This document shows positions 43,335 through 51,898 of a stretch of 64,000 nt of DNA, piece after piece. The stretch lies in NCBI GenBank assembly GCA_020628095.1, contig JAHDFP010000015.1, forward strand, positions 1-64,000, written 5' to 3'. The notes beneath the pieces were generated by a model. That model ran no database searches. It was given only the letters and a program-made list of their open reading frames with translations, and was not told where the DNA came from. The translations under genes were made by a program, and so were the position numbers. Position 1 is the first letter of the stretch; each line of letters opens with the position of its first letter. Source of the stretch: Saprospiraceae bacterium. Lineage in GTDB: Bacteria > Bacteroidota > Bacteroidia > Chitinophagales > Saprospiraceae.

Positions 43335-43450
43335 TTTGTTCTACTTTGTTTTTAAAGATATGATTTTACAAAACCAAAAGAAAGGATGTCCTTCTTAGAG
43401 TAATGTTTTAGTTTCTCTTTTGACAAATAGCAGAATCAGATAAGTATGCC

Positions 43451-44584
43451 TCACCCTCTTTTCTTACTCCCCGCATATATCTCAAACTTATACAACTTGG
43501 CCTCATCACCGCCATTATCTAGGGTGTACTTTTTTGAGCTATGCAATCCAAAACTTTTCATGGCATCTTTGCGAGTGGTAAAGATCCATGCTTGTGATCC
43601 TTGCCAATGATTTTTGAGATGATCACCAGTCATTTTGTAAAAGTCATCCAATCCTTTTTGCTCGACACGTTTGTCATAGGGAGGGTTTATAATGACGTGG
43701 TGCGCTTCATGGGCAGAAGTTTTAAAAAAATCTCTTTGGAAGACCTGTACCTTTTCCCTGAATGGGAGTCTTTGAAGGTTTTTCTTCAGGTCTCTTACAG
43801 CAAACTTGTTATAATCGCTGCCTTTAAATGCGCACTCAGGTTGTTGGATGCGCTCATCGGCCGATTGTTTTATGGCTTTGAATATCTCTGGATGGTAGTC
43901 TGCCCATTTTTGGAATCCAAATTCCTTTATAAAATAGCCAGGAGGTAGATTGCTTGCCATCATAAGGGCTTCGCTGACCAATGTGCCAGAGCCACACATG
44001 GGATCATAGAATGTATCTTGTTGATTCCAATCAGATAATAGAATGATGCCAGCAGCTATCACTTCGTTTAACGGAGCTTTGTAAAACCGTTCTTTATAAT
44101 TTCTAAGGTGCAAGGATTGTCCCGAGCTATCCAAGCTGACAATCAGTTTTTCGTCACTTATAAAAATATGGACTTGTGTATCAGGATTTTTAGTGTCTAT
44201 GGATGGTCGATATCCATATTTATCTCTCAAATGATCTACTATCGCATCCTTGGCTTTGTAAGTAACATATCGAGAATTTTTAAAAACGGGACTATTAGCT
44301 GCTGCACGTATCGCTAAGGTATTTTCTTCTTTGATATATGGATACCAATCTATAGAGTATACGGCATCATACAGTTGATCCTCATTGCTTACCTGAAATT
44401 CTTGGATTGGAACCAGTACTCTTATGGCAGTCCTTACTTGATAATTACACTTGTATAATTGCGCCCAACTCCCTTCGCACTCGACGGCACGTTTTGATAT
44501 TTTAATGTTTTGAAGATTTAAGTCTGCAAGTTCTTTTGCTAGTACATTTTCTAAACCTTGAAGAGTGGTAACGACAATTTTCAT
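43451..44584 (-). CDS. THUMP-domain class I RNA methyltransferase (RlmL N-terminal-like)
   Basis: The protein is a SAM-dependent RNA methyltransferase. A THUMP-type RNA-binding domain (about residues 45-155) precedes a Rossmann methyltransferase with the SAM motif DPMCGSGTLVSEALMMA and the catalytic motif IINPPYDKR, which indicates N2-guanine or N6-adenine methylation. The length (377 aa) corresponds to the RlmL/YcbY N-terminal half, which in E. coli makes m2G2445 of 23S rRNA. No RlmK-like domain is attached. It ends three bases after the carboxylase gene start, on the same strand. Confidence 0.88.
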   Translation of the reverse strand: MKIVVTTLQGLENVLAKELADLNLQNIKISKRAVECEGSWAQLYKCNYQVRTAIRVLVPIQEFQVSNEDQLYDAVYSIDWYPYIKEENTLAIRAAANSPVFKNSRYVTYKAKDAIVDHLRDKYGYRPSIDTKNPDTQVHIFISDEKLIVSLDSSGQSLHLRNYKERFYKAPLNEVIAAGIILLSDWNQQDTFYDPMCGSGTLVSEALMMASNLPPGYFIKEFGFQKWADYHPEIFKAIKQSADERIQQPECAFKGSDYNKFAVRDLKKNLQRLPFREKVQVFQRDFFKTSAHEAHHVIINPPYDKRVEQKGLDDFYKMTGDHLKNHWQGSQAWIFTTRKDAMKSFGLHSSKKYTLDNGGDEAKLYKFEIYAGSKKRG

Positions 44585-44586
44585 AG

Positions 44587-46224
44587 TTAAGTTTGGATCA
44601 CGCCAACATTGAATTTTTCTATTGGTGCATGATTAGCCACTTCGATAGCATTGGATATGAAGGTACGCGTATCACGAGGATCTATAATGGCATCTATCCA
44701 TAGGCGAGAGGCCGCATAATAGGCCGTTGTCTCTTCATCATACTTGGACTTAATGCGATCAAAGATTTCCTTTTCCACTTTTTCGTTGAGTTCTTCTCCT
44801 TTTTTCTTTTTGGTGGATACTTCGATTTGCGTCATGACCTTGGCGGCTTGTGCGCCACCCATGACGGCAATCTTAGCCGTAGGCCATCCGACTATAAATC
44901 TTGGATCATAAGCCTTTCCGCACATGGCATAGTTACCTGCACCATAAGAGTTACGCATGACGACTGATATTTTCGGTACGGTACTATTAGATACGGCATT
45001 GACCATCTTGGCACCATCTTTTATAATGCCGCCATGCTCCGATCTCTTGCCGACCATAAAACCAGATACATCATGAAAGAATATAAGAGGAATTTTTTTC
45101 TGATTACAGTTGAGGATAAACCGAGTGGCTTTATCCGCAGAGTCGGAATATATAACACCGCCGAACTGCATCTCGCCCTTGGCGTTTTTGGTAACTAATC
45201 TATTATTAGCCACGATACCCACAGACCAACCATCTATTCTGGCATAAGCTGTAACTATGGTTTCTCCGTAGTCTTGTTTGTAATAAGTTAATTTGGAATC
45301 ATCGACGATGGCCTCTAGTATTTTGGTTGTGTCATAGGGCTTTACCGCTTCTTCTGGAAAATTTCTTAGTATCTCTTCTGACTTAACTTTTGGTGGCAGG
45401 GATTCTGCTCTGTCTATTTCCGCGAAAGGGTAGTGTCCCATGTTAGAGACCAGTTCTTTGATTTTGTCTAGGGCCTCATGATCGTTGGCGCATTTGTAAT
45501 CGCATACACCAGATATTTCTGTCTGGGTCGCTGCACCACCGAGTGTCTCTTTATCTACGGTCTCTCCGATAGCGGCTTTGACCAGATATGGTCCCGCTAA
45601 GAAAATAGAGCCTGTGCCCTCTACTATAATAGACTCGTCAGACATAATAGGCAAGTAGGCACCTCCAGCAACACAACTGCCCATGATAGCAGATATCTGA
45701 GGTATACCCATGCTAGACATCTTTGCATTATTCCTGAATATCCTTCCGAAGTGCTCCTTGTCAGGAAAGATATCATTTTGCATAGGAAGAAAGACCCCCG
45801 CACTATCTACAAGATATATTGTAGGTAGCCTGTTTTCCATAGCAATCTCTTGTGCTCGGAGATTTTTCTTACCTGTCATAGGAAACCAGGCTCCTGCTTT
45901 AACCGTCGCATCGTTGGCGACAATCATACAGAGCCGACCGCCGATTTTGGCTGTACCAGTGACCACACCAGCCGAAGGCGCGCTACCTTGCTCTTCATAC
46001 ATACCATAAGCAGCCAAAGCACCTATCTCTACGAAGCTATCTTTATCTACAAGATAGTCTATCCGCTCTCTTGCGGATAGTTTTCCCTTACTCTTCAGTT
46101 TTTCTAGTCTCTTAGGTCCACCACCTAATTTTATCTTGTCGAGTGTCTTATTGAGCTTTGCCACTTCGAGCTTATGGTAGTCCTCGTTTTTATTTAGTTC
46201 TAGTTCCTTTTTACTAATGCCCAT
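44587..46224 (-). CDS. Acyl-CoA carboxylase carboxyltransferase (beta) subunit
   Basis: This biotin-dependent carboxyltransferase, 545 residues, belongs to the methylcrotonyl/propionyl-CoA carboxylase beta group. Two carboxyltransferase halves are seen, with MGSCVAGGAYLPIMSDE in the first and SVVMRNSYGAGNYAMCGKAY and FIVGWPTAKIAVMGGAQAA in the second. The Tyr/Met phrase around GNYAMCGKAYDPRF is closest to the MCC-beta pattern. The partner biotin carboxylase subunit is not in the window. Substrate (methylcrotonyl-, propionyl- or geranyl-CoA) cannot be fixed from motifs. Confidence 0.88.
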   Translation of the reverse strand: MGISKKELELNKNEDYHKLEVAKLNKTLDKIKLGGGPKRLEKLKSKGKLSARERIDYLVDKDSFVEIGALAAYGMYEEQGSAPSAGVVTGTAKIGGRLCMIVANDATVKAGAWFPMTGKKNLRAQEIAMENRLPTIYLVDSAGVFLPMQNDIFPDKEHFGRIFRNNAKMSSMGIPQISAIMGSCVAGGAYLPIMSDESIIVEGTGSIFLAGPYLVKAAIGETVDKETLGGAATQTEISGVCDYKCANDHEALDKIKELVSNMGHYPFAEIDRAESLPPKVKSEEILRNFPEEAVKPYDTTKILEAIVDDSKLTYYKQDYGETIVTAYARIDGWSVGIVANNRLVTKNAKGEMQFGGVIYSDSADKATRFILNCNQKKIPLIFFHDVSGFMVGKRSEHGGIIKDGAKMVNAVSNSTVPKISVVMRNSYGAGNYAMCGKAYDPRFIVGWPTAKIAVMGGAQAAKVMTQIEVSTKKKKGEELNEKVEKEIFDRIKSKYDEETTAYYAASRLWIDAIIDPRDTRTFISNAIEVANHAPIEKFNVGVIQT

Positions 46225-46238
46225 GAGTTAATTAAGGT

Positions 46239-47213
46239 CTATAAGAATCCTTTTTCTTTCATCCAATCGTCATTGTATAATTTACCTACATAACGACTGC
46301 CATGATCATGAAATATGACAACGACAAAATCATCACTGGATAACTGCTCTTTCATCTGTATAAGACCTGCGACAGCACTTCCAGCACTATAACCGAGTAA
46401 TAATCCTTCTTCCCTGGCAATTCTTCTTGCCATAACAGCTCCATCCTTATCCGTGACTTTCTCAAAATGATCTATGATATCAAAATCAATATTGGCAGGA
46501 ATGATGTCCTCTCCGATGCCTTCTGTTATATAAGGATATATCTCTTTTTCGTCAAATTCTCCCGTCTCATGATATTTTTTAAGCGCAGATCCGTAAGTGT
46601 CGACACCCCAGATTTTTACATCGGGATTTTGTTCTTTGAGGTATTTGCCTGTTCCTGATATTGTACCACCAGTACCTACGCCAACGATCATGTGGGTGAT
46701 TTTTCCCTCTGTCTGTTTCCATAGTTCTGGTCCAGTGGATAGATAGTGGGCTTCTCGGTTAGATAGGTTGTCGTATTGGTTGCACCAGACGGAGTTAGGA
46801 GTTTCTTTGCTGAGTCGCTCTGCGACGCTGTAGTATGAGCGAGGATCATCTGATGCTACATCCGTAGGGCATATAATAACCTCTGCTCCTAGGGCCTTTA
46901 GTATATCTGCCTTTTCTTTGGATTGTTTGTCCGTTGTTGTGAATATGCACTTATATCCCTTGACACAAGCGGCTAAGGCTATCCCCATACCCGTATTACC
47001 TGAGGTACACTCTATAATTGTACCTCCTGGTTGTAGACGACCGTCTTTTTCGGCGTCTTCGACCATCTTTAAGGCCATACGATCTTTGATAGAATGTCCT
47101 GGATTGAATGTTTCTACTTTGCCTAGTACCGTACAAGGCAACTCACTACAGACCTTATTGAGCTTGATAAGTGGAGTATTTCCAATGGTCTCAAGTACAT
47201 TATTGAATATCAT
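46239..47213 (-). CDS. PLP-dependent cysteine synthase / cystathionine beta-synthase-like enzyme
   Basis: The fold-type II PLP enzyme has the lysine motif NPGHSIKDRMALKMVEDAE, the Ser/Thr-Asn-Thr phosphate loop TSGNTGMGIALAAC, and VGVGTGGTISGTGKYLKE for the cofactor phosphate. The C-terminal HDHGSRYVGKLYNDDWM resembles CBS rather than CysK, in which this helix differs. At 324 residues it lacks the CBS regulatory pair. Either cystathionine or cysteine formation is possible. The gene is 14 bases upstream of the carboxylase subunit in the same orientation. Confidence 0.85.
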   Translation of the reverse strand: MIFNNVLETIGNTPLIKLNKVCSELPCTVLGKVETFNPGHSIKDRMALKMVEDAEKDGRLQPGGTIIECTSGNTGMGIALAACVKGYKCIFTTTDKQSKEKADILKALGAEVIICPTDVASDDPRSYYSVAERLSKETPNSVWCNQYDNLSNREAHYLSTGPELWKQTEGKITHMIVGVGTGGTISGTGKYLKEQNPDVKIWGVDTYGSALKKYHETGEFDEKEIYPYITEGIGEDIIPANIDFDIIDHFEKVTDKDGAVMARRIAREEGLLLGYSAGSAVAGLIQMKEQLSSDDFVVVIFHDHGSRYVGKLYNDDWMKEKGFL

Positions 47214-47262
47214 TCAGGTTATCTTTTACGCTGATTTCACTATAATCTGCGCAAAGATAATC

Positions 47263-48306
47263 TTATTCGTAATAGTAAATCTCTAATGAGAATAATGTAT
47301 CGTGAGCACCCAGGTGTAGTGCCAATGATTTGGTCAATATGATATCAATATCATCGGCATATTGATTGGGGTCGAGCTGTCCTACAACAGTGGCCTGTGC
47401 CTCTATTCCTGTCAACGGATTTTTGAGAAAAACAGTAGTATTAATAGGAAGAGTCTTATGAAAGGTCAAAAATTCGGCTTCCGAATCACCGGATTTATTC
47501 CAGTAGCCTATGGCTCTTTTTTGAGACTTGAGTGTGCGTAATTCTATCTCTATAAGGTCAGATTTCAGATCATCAAGCGGAAGCCACGTTATATTAGTCG
47601 GGAAATGATAGCTTTTATTTCGCGTAGACCTTAATGATTTAGTAACGAGTGGAGGCAATATCTTGTAATCGGCTTTCTTGGTAGCCGATGGAAGAGGAGT
47701 CACTTCTTGTTTCTCTTGCACTATTTTTTTGATAAAGGTTATTCCGTTTTCTTGTACTGGCTCTACCTCCACGGTCTTTTCCTCCTTAGTTTCCGTGGTG
47801 TTCGCAACAGTCCTGTTATTCTTGGAATCCAACCATCCGACAATAAGAAGCTGACCTGGGTCAATGACAAAAGAACTTAATCCATTTCTTGCAATCAGAG
47901 ATTCCACAGACTGCCCAAAATACCTTTTTGCAATATGGTAGAGTGATTCTCTTTTTTTGACGCGATAGCTTATGGCGGTTGATAATGAGGATGGAGCGAT
48001 GATGGACTTGTCTATTTGCTCATTTTCCAATGTGATTTTGATCTGTGATCCTACGGATATGATATCATTTTGCTTGAGGTTGTTGTGACTGAGCAGTCTA
48101 TCTATGGGCTCACCATATATTTTAGATATTCTGTAGGGATTCTCTTTGGCTTGGACGGTGTGAAAATGTATGATTTGACCTTGTGTATTCACCTCCACTT
48201 CTATAGAAGTAGGAAAAGGGGATAACTGCGAATCACCTTGAGCAAATAGGGTAGTATGATACGTTATATAAACGAGTAAAAGACTTAAAATCGATAATCT
48301 GGGCAT
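47263..48306 (-). CDS. Exported LysM-domain protein
   Basis: A signal peptide (LLLVYITYHTTLFAQ) is followed by two LysM motifs: one at about residues 50-90 (QAKENPYRISKIYGEPIDRL) and one at about 110-160 (YRVKKRESLYHIAKRYFGQS). LysM domains bind peptidoglycan GlcNAc residues. A low-complexity linker precedes a C-terminal domain with strand-rich text (ITWLPLDDLKSDLIEIELRT ... AHDTLFSLEIYYYE) that I do not recognise. A -7-like TATGTTTG precedes the gene. It could be a wall-anchored structural protein. Confidence 0.8.
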   Translation of the reverse strand: MPRLSILSLLLVYITYHTTLFAQGDSQLSPFPTSIEVEVNTQGQIIHFHTVQAKENPYRISKIYGEPIDRLLSHNNLKQNDIISVGSQIKITLENEQIDKSIIAPSSLSTAISYRVKKRESLYHIAKRYFGQSVESLIARNGLSSFVIDPGQLLIVGWLDSKNNRTVANTTETKEEKTVEVEPVQENGITFIKKIVQEKQEVTPLPSATKKADYKILPPLVTKSLRSTRNKSYHFPTNITWLPLDDLKSDLIEIELRTLKSQKRAIGYWNKSGDSEAEFLTFHKTLPINTTVFLKNPLTGIEAQATVVGQLDPNQYADDIDIILTKSLALHLGAHDTLFSLEIYYYE

Positions 48307-48328
48307 TCAAATCGCGGTTAACCAAATA

Positions 48329-48336
48329 CAAACATA
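48329..48336 (-). promoter_or_regulatory. Possible -7 element of the LysM gene
   Basis: The minus strand reads TATGTTTG, an exact TAnnTTTG match, 23 bases before the LysM start codon. No good -33 element was seen. Confidence 0.35.
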
Positions 48337-48389
48337 TAATAAAAATATGTAATGTATAAATCTTTGTATTTGTTTAACTTAGATTTAAA

Positions 48390-48426
48390 ATAAAAAATAC
48401 CCTCAATCATTAGAACTGAGGGTATT
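48390..48426 (-). terminator. Intrinsic terminator of the small-ORF transcript
   Basis: AATACCCTCA (48396-48405) and its complement TGAGGGTATT (48417-48426) form a 10-bp stem with an 11-nt loop. On the minus strand the stem is followed by a T-rich run (TTTTATTTTA), the hallmark of an intrinsic terminator. It lies about 70 bases past the stop of the 40-codon ORF and before the LysM gene, so it ends a separate short transcript. Confidence 0.75.
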
Positions 48427-48494
48427 AAAGTCAGGAACAATTATTTATATCAATAAGGTTGTGTATGCTTAAGTATAAGTAGTTTAAGAGCTTC

Positions 48495-48617
48495 TTACAA
48501 TTGCAAAGCTTTTCCTATGAGCATGATAATACTGATGACCAGTATACCTATGCCTATTGTATTGGATACATAGAAGAAGGCTTTGTCTGCTTTGTTTCTT
48601 GCGGTGTTTTGCATCAT
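48495..48617 (-). CDS. Small predicted membrane peptide, 40 aa
   Basis: This ORF is too short for the supplied track. It starts with ATGATG and runs for 40 codons to TAA. The first 15 residues are polar and basic (MMQNTARNKADKAFF) and the rest form one hydrophobic helix (IGIGILVISIIMLIGKALQL), a single-pass membrane peptide. It follows the 48-codon ORF by 14 bases on the same strand and is followed by a strong terminator, which supports a genuine small operon. No family is known to me. Codon positions look normal; expression needs confirmation. Confidence 0.55.
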   Translation of the reverse strand: MMQNTARNKADKAFFYVSNTIGIGILVISIIMLIGKALQL

Positions 48618-48631
48618 TTTCTTTGGTTTTT

Positions 48632-48778
48632 TTAGAAACTGATTTTCAAAGTATAGAAGGTAAATGCTTCATTGATCCATTTATGCCAGCTCCCTTTGTT
48701 AGGCAAATTGGATTTTTGAACGCCCATCCACGCCGCTTTTAGAATATGTTGTGCACTTTTTACAACAGGAATTTTCAT
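48632..48778 (-). CDS. Small predicted basic peptide, 48 aa
   Basis: This short ORF is also outside the track. It begins MKIPVVKSAQHILKAAWMGV, an amphipathic, basic N-terminal helix, and continues to a Trp/Phe-rich tail (WHKWINEAFTFYTLKI) before TAA. There is no cleavable signal. It is the first gene of a two-ORF transcript with the 40-aa membrane peptide and ends at a terminator. Three ATGTA words at an 11-bp period lie about 110 bases upstream. The function could be a signalling, toxin or envelope peptide; I have no family match. Confidence 0.5.
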   Translation of the reverse strand: MKIPVVKSAQHILKAAWMGVQKSNLPNKGSWHKWINEAFTFYTLKISF

Positions 48779-48887
48779 TTTGAGTCCGTTATTTTAAGAA
48801 TTAGAAAATTGGATAATTATGAAAGGGAGGTCAAAGGAAAATCTCAAAAGGTAACGCTTGAGTAATTAGCGTAGTTGCTGTTAAGAC

Positions 48888-48918
48888 ATGTAGAGGCTAT
48901 GTATACCCTATGTAGAGG
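48888..48918. promoter_or_regulatory. Helix-phased direct repeats upstream of the small-peptide ORFs
   Basis: ATGTAGAGG occurs exactly twice (48888-48896 and 48910-48918), separated by 13 bases, and a related ATGTATACC lies between them at 48899-48907. All three ATGTA words start exactly 11 bp apart. Two 9-bp direct repeats with a 12-13 bp gap are the layout bound by LytTR-type response regulators, though the base composition is not their usual consensus. Confidence 0.45.
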
Positions 48919-48971
48919 ATAGATTTTTTTACTTTATTTAGGCTTTGCTTAATAGAAGGTAAAGCAGCCGA

Positions 48972-48992
48972 CACTTTTGAGGTCAAAAAGTG
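48972..48992 (-). terminator. Possible terminator after the DUF6438 gene
   Basis: CACTTTT (48972-48978) and AAAAGTG (48986-48992) form a 7-bp stem with a 7-nt loop just past the stop of the DUF6438 lipoprotein gene. There is no clear T tract, so the call is weak. Confidence 0.3.
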
Positions 48993-48999
48993 CTCTTTT

Positions 49000-49740
49000 C
49001 TAGCGTTTTTCAGTTTTCATATTGAATACTGCGGACTTTATGAACTCATCATTATTGAGTACTTCCATGATACTTTCAGGCGTATTTTTCTTGGGATTGT
49101 AGGAAATAAGCCACATATCCAGACCATCACTTAGCTTTTTGATGATACGGACGCCGTGTTCTTTTCTCATATTATCAAACCATTTGGCCAATTGAGGGCC
49201 GCCGATAGTCGTTATAATGATTTCTGATTTGATCTCTTGTTGCTTAGGGTCTTGCTTTTCTTCAGAGCTTGGTTTTTCTATCAGAGTCCACCCTTCTTTG
49301 ATCATGGCTATTCTCTCCAGAGAAAACTGCAGCTTATGCAAGATTTCTGGTCTTTCTCTCTTACCCACTATTTCCTTAAGTACACCATCTTTTTGGTAGG
49401 CCATGCTGACACTCGGCAAATCAGGGATGTTGCTTTCGTAGTAATCCTCTAATGTATGAAAACCTGATTCTTCAAACTGCGCTAGTATATCTTTATAGAT
49501 GTCTTTAGATAGTTGCTTACCGTACTTTCCCATTCTATCGACATTGTTTTTCCCTTCGAATGTGCAATAGCCCTTATCATATATCTTAATTGTGTAGACC
49601 GGGCAACTACCGAAACAAGCTCCTTTGGACATAGATATGATCGCCTCATCCTCCGATAAAGCTTTTGGATCTGTAACGACCTTCTGAGTATTACAAGAAA
49701 ATAATAACAATAGGGTCATAGGTAGTAAGATACGTAACAT
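49000..49740 (-). CDS. DUF6438 lipoprotein
   Basis: The track ORF starts at 49821, but the internal ATG at 49740 gives a standard lipoprotein signal with lipobox LLFSC (MLRILLPMTLLLLFSCNTQ). The DUF6438 signature follows at once: SMSKGACFGSCPVYTIKIYD, then YGKQLSKDIYKDILAQFEES. The two cysteines of the CFGSC motif are conserved in the family. A linker and a strand-rich C-terminal domain end the 246-residue protein. Downstream of arsS in the same orientation, it may belong to its transcript. The function of DUF6438 is unknown. Confidence 0.78.
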   Translation of the reverse strand: MLRILLPMTLLLLFSCNTQKVVTDPKALSEDEAIISMSKGACFGSCPVYTIKIYDKGYCTFEGKNNVDRMGKYGKQLSKDIYKDILAQFEESGFHTLEDYYESNIPDLPSVSMAYQKDGVLKEIVGKRERPEILHKLQFSLERIAMIKEGWTLIEKPSSEEKQDPKQQEIKSEIIITTIGGPQLAKWFDNMRKEHGVRIIKKLSDGLDMWLISYNPKKNTPESIMEVLNNDEFIKSAVFNMKTEKR

Positions 49741-49799
49741 GTCCAGATATAATTTGCCCAAAGATAACGATCGATATGATAAAAGTATTATTGCGAGGA

Positions 49800-50870
49800 C
49801 TAGACTATTTCGCCACCACAACTGCTCCCTGCGCCTGCTGTACAGCCATAACAGTGCTGATTGGTTTTGATACGTCGGGATGATAATTCTTTCATATCAA
49901 ACTGCGAGATATGAGTGGAATTACCCTCACATTTCAAGTCCAACATTTGGTTGAAATCACAATCATAGAGATAGCCATCCCAGCTTACAGAGATCGTATT
50001 ACGACACATCAGACCATCTACAGTGGCAGGATTATATGCTTGTATGAGGTCATTCATATATTGCTCATAGTTGTTAGTCTCTATGAGAAAATCCAAAAAT
50101 CTACTTATAGGTAAGTTAGTAATGGCGTACAGAGAATTAAACTGGATATTATACTTTCTTAGTAGCTGCCTTTTGAATTCGGCTTGTAAATTTTCTTGCT
50201 TATCAGGTAAGAAAGCCCCAGCAGGATTATAGACAAGATCTAGCAATAAGCCTGTACCGTCTATTCCATAACCCACTTCATTGAGTTTTTGCAATGCCGC
50301 TATCGAATCTTCGAAGACACCATCTCCTCGTTGGCTGTCCGTTCTTGTCTTAGAAAAGTAGGGTAGAGAAGAAACAACATGGATATTATTAGCTGTAAAA
50401 AAATCAGGCAGATCATGGTATTTAGGATTTGCCATGATGATGGTAAGATTGCACCGCACCATAACCTTGACACCAGCCTGAAAGCATTCTTCTACGAACC
50501 ATCTGAAGTGTGGATTCATCTCGGGTGCACCACCAGTAATATCTACAGTAGGTATTTTGTTTTCTTTGATAATATTAAGGCATACTTCCAGAGTTTCTCT
50601 GTCCATATTTTCTTTCTTCTTGTCAGGTCCCGCATCGACATGACAGTGGGCGCAGGTCTGATTGCAGAGCTTACCTATGTTGATCTGAAATATCTGTAAC
50701 TCACCTGGTCTTATGGCATCCAACCCAGTGGTTTGTTTGACCTGCTCGCTAAACGGGACAAAATCATACTTTTCTGATTCTGGATTAGATAGTATTTCTA
50801 GCTGGACAAAGGTGTCCGATAATCTGCTCTGGCGTGAGCTTAGTGATTTGCTGCGTTGCTTGACGCCCAT
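49800..50870 (-). CDS. arsS: Radical SAM protein, ArsS-like (arsenosugar biosynthesis)
   Basis: The 356-residue radical SAM enzyme has the [4Fe-4S] cluster motif C69-x3-C73-x2-C76 in KLCNQTCAHCHVD, preceded by FQINIG, and ends with a cysteine-rich HCYGCTAGAGSSCGGEIV that could hold an auxiliary cluster. The pattern matches ArsS, which in cyanobacteria makes dimethylated arsenosugar precursors together with ArsM. No ArsM is adjacent. The upstream peroxidase-like gene ends on its first base (one-base overlap), as in related clusters. The chemistry follows from family; the arsenic substrate is inference. Confidence 0.82.
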   Translation of the reverse strand: MGVKQRSKSLSSRQSRLSDTFVQLEILSNPESEKYDFVPFSEQVKQTTGLDAIRPGELQIFQINIGKLCNQTCAHCHVDAGPDKKKENMDRETLEVCLNIIKENKIPTVDITGGAPEMNPHFRWFVEECFQAGVKVMVRCNLTIIMANPKYHDLPDFFTANNIHVVSSLPYFSKTRTDSQRGDGVFEDSIAALQKLNEVGYGIDGTGLLLDLVYNPAGAFLPDKQENLQAEFKRQLLRKYNIQFNSLYAITNLPISRFLDFLIETNNYEQYMNDLIQAYNPATVDGLMCRNTISVSWDGYLYDCDFNQMLDLKCEGNSTHISQFDMKELSSRRIKTNQHCYGCTAGAGSSCGGEIV

Positions 50871-51205
50871 TACATCAATTTTTGCTTGACATGATTCATC
50901 ATTTGTACGCCATAGACAAGGGTGGCTCCTCCTTTGATCGCAGCCGATACATGGACCGCTTCCATCATCTGTTCTTCATCCGCGCCTTTTTTCAGACAGT
51001 CAGAGGAATAAGCGTCTATGCAATAAGGACATTGTACAGCATGCGCCACAGCCAAGGCAATCAATGATTTTTCTCTAGCAGTCAATGCACCTTCCTCGAA
51101 GACCTTTCCGTACCAATCAAAAAACTTCTGACCATATTCTTCCTGAAAATCGGTGATTGATCCGAATTTTTTCAAATCCTCAGGATCAAAGTACTTTTTA
51201 TCCAT
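50870..51205 (-). CDS. Arsenosugar-associated peroxidase-like (AhpD-fold) protein
   Basis: This 111-residue carboxymuconolactone-decarboxylase/AhpD-fold protein has the CxxC redox pair in the helical motif VQCPYCIDAYSSDCLKKG, with flanking LIALAVAHA and HVSAAIKGGATLVYG. In several Bacteroidota the same small protein lies directly before an ArsS-type radical SAM gene. Here it overlaps arsS by one base. It may protect the radical enzyme or reduce a substrate. The gene is divergent from the lipoprotein gene, with 171 bp between starts. Confidence 0.8.
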   Translation of the reverse strand: MDKKYFDPEDLKKFGSITDFQEEYGQKFFDWYGKVFEEGALTAREKSLIALAVAHAVQCPYCIDAYSSDCLKKGADEEQMMEAVHVSAAIKGGATLVYGVQMMNHVKQKLM

Positions 51206-51337
51206 AATCTAACTAATTATCGTGAATGTAGCTCAAACCTCACATTACGGGTGAGGATTATATATTAATTGTTAAAGTGAGGACAATTATAGTATAATCT
51301 TTCTTTAGTACACCTTATCATGGCTTGTAAACTTTGA

Positions 51338-51369
51338 TTTGTCAATTCATTAGTTTACGCTTATGTTTA
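51338..51369 (+). promoter_or_regulatory. Possible promoter of the lipoprotein/GNAT pair
   Basis: TTTG at 51338-51341 and TATGTTTA at 51362-51369 are 20 bases apart; the second element differs from TAnnTTTG by one base. The start codon follows only seven bases later, so the message may be almost leaderless. Confidence 0.35.
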
Positions 51370-51376
51370 TAATTAT

Positions 51377-51898
51377 ATGAGGGCAAGTTACTCTTACATT
51401 ATAATATTGATTCTATTGCATTGCTCAGGATGCGGAGAGAACGGGTCAAGACCTAGTGCGGATAAGGAGAATAAGGGTGTCGATATGAAGATTACGGTTT
51501 CGGCTGGAGAGCTTCTGGCAGATTATGACAAGTTAGCCATTCCTTCGTTTTTTAATCTTGGACATATCATAAACTATTCAGGAGCTAAGAAACAGGCTAT
51601 CCATCTATCCAAGAGTATTAAATCAGGTCAGAGAACTCAAGCCATCCCTGTAGCGTTATTTCAGTTTAGAAGAAAAGGAGTTGTCCAAAAATATATCATC
51701 ACAAAGCCCGAGACAGATACCTTAGAAGATCTGGATGCTTACACACACTTTATGTCTTACGAATCCGAATTAAAAACATTAATAGAAAACTGGTTTAGAG
51801 TACAATGTGATCTGGGCGAATGCGATAACTTTTCTTGGTCCAATGCTTACAAGGCATATCTGGATATGAACGAACCTAATGAGAAGACCAAAGGGTGA
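51377..51898 (+). CDS. Lipoprotein related to pyrophosphatase-type proteins, probably inactive
   Basis: A lipobox (LHCSGC) makes this a 173-residue envelope lipoprotein. From residue 70 the strand and helix order and wording (GQRTQAIPVALFQFRRKGVV, then KYIITKPETDTLEDLDAYTH, then LKTLIENWFRVQ) resemble the C-terminal part of the Bacteroidota inorganic-pyrophosphatase-like lipoproteins. The metal-binding motifs of PPase (such as DxDP/DPLD) are not visible, so activity is unlikely. The stop and the next gene's GTG overlap in GTGA, showing translational coupling. This relationship is tentative. Confidence 0.5.
   Translation: MRASYSYIIILILLHCSGCGENGSRPSADKENKGVDMKITVSAGELLADYDKLAIPSFFNLGHIINYSGAKKQAIHLSKSIKSGQRTQAIPVALFQFRRKGVVQKYIITKPETDTLEDLDAYTHFMSYESELKTLIENWFRVQCDLGECDNFSWSNAYKAYLDMNEPNEKTKG

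Noticed and set aside
48557-48742. Plus-strand 61-aa ORF
   Set aside because: It is antisense to two better minus-strand small ORFs that are followed by a minus-strand terminator; its composition (MYWIHRRRLCLLCF) looks like a shadow.
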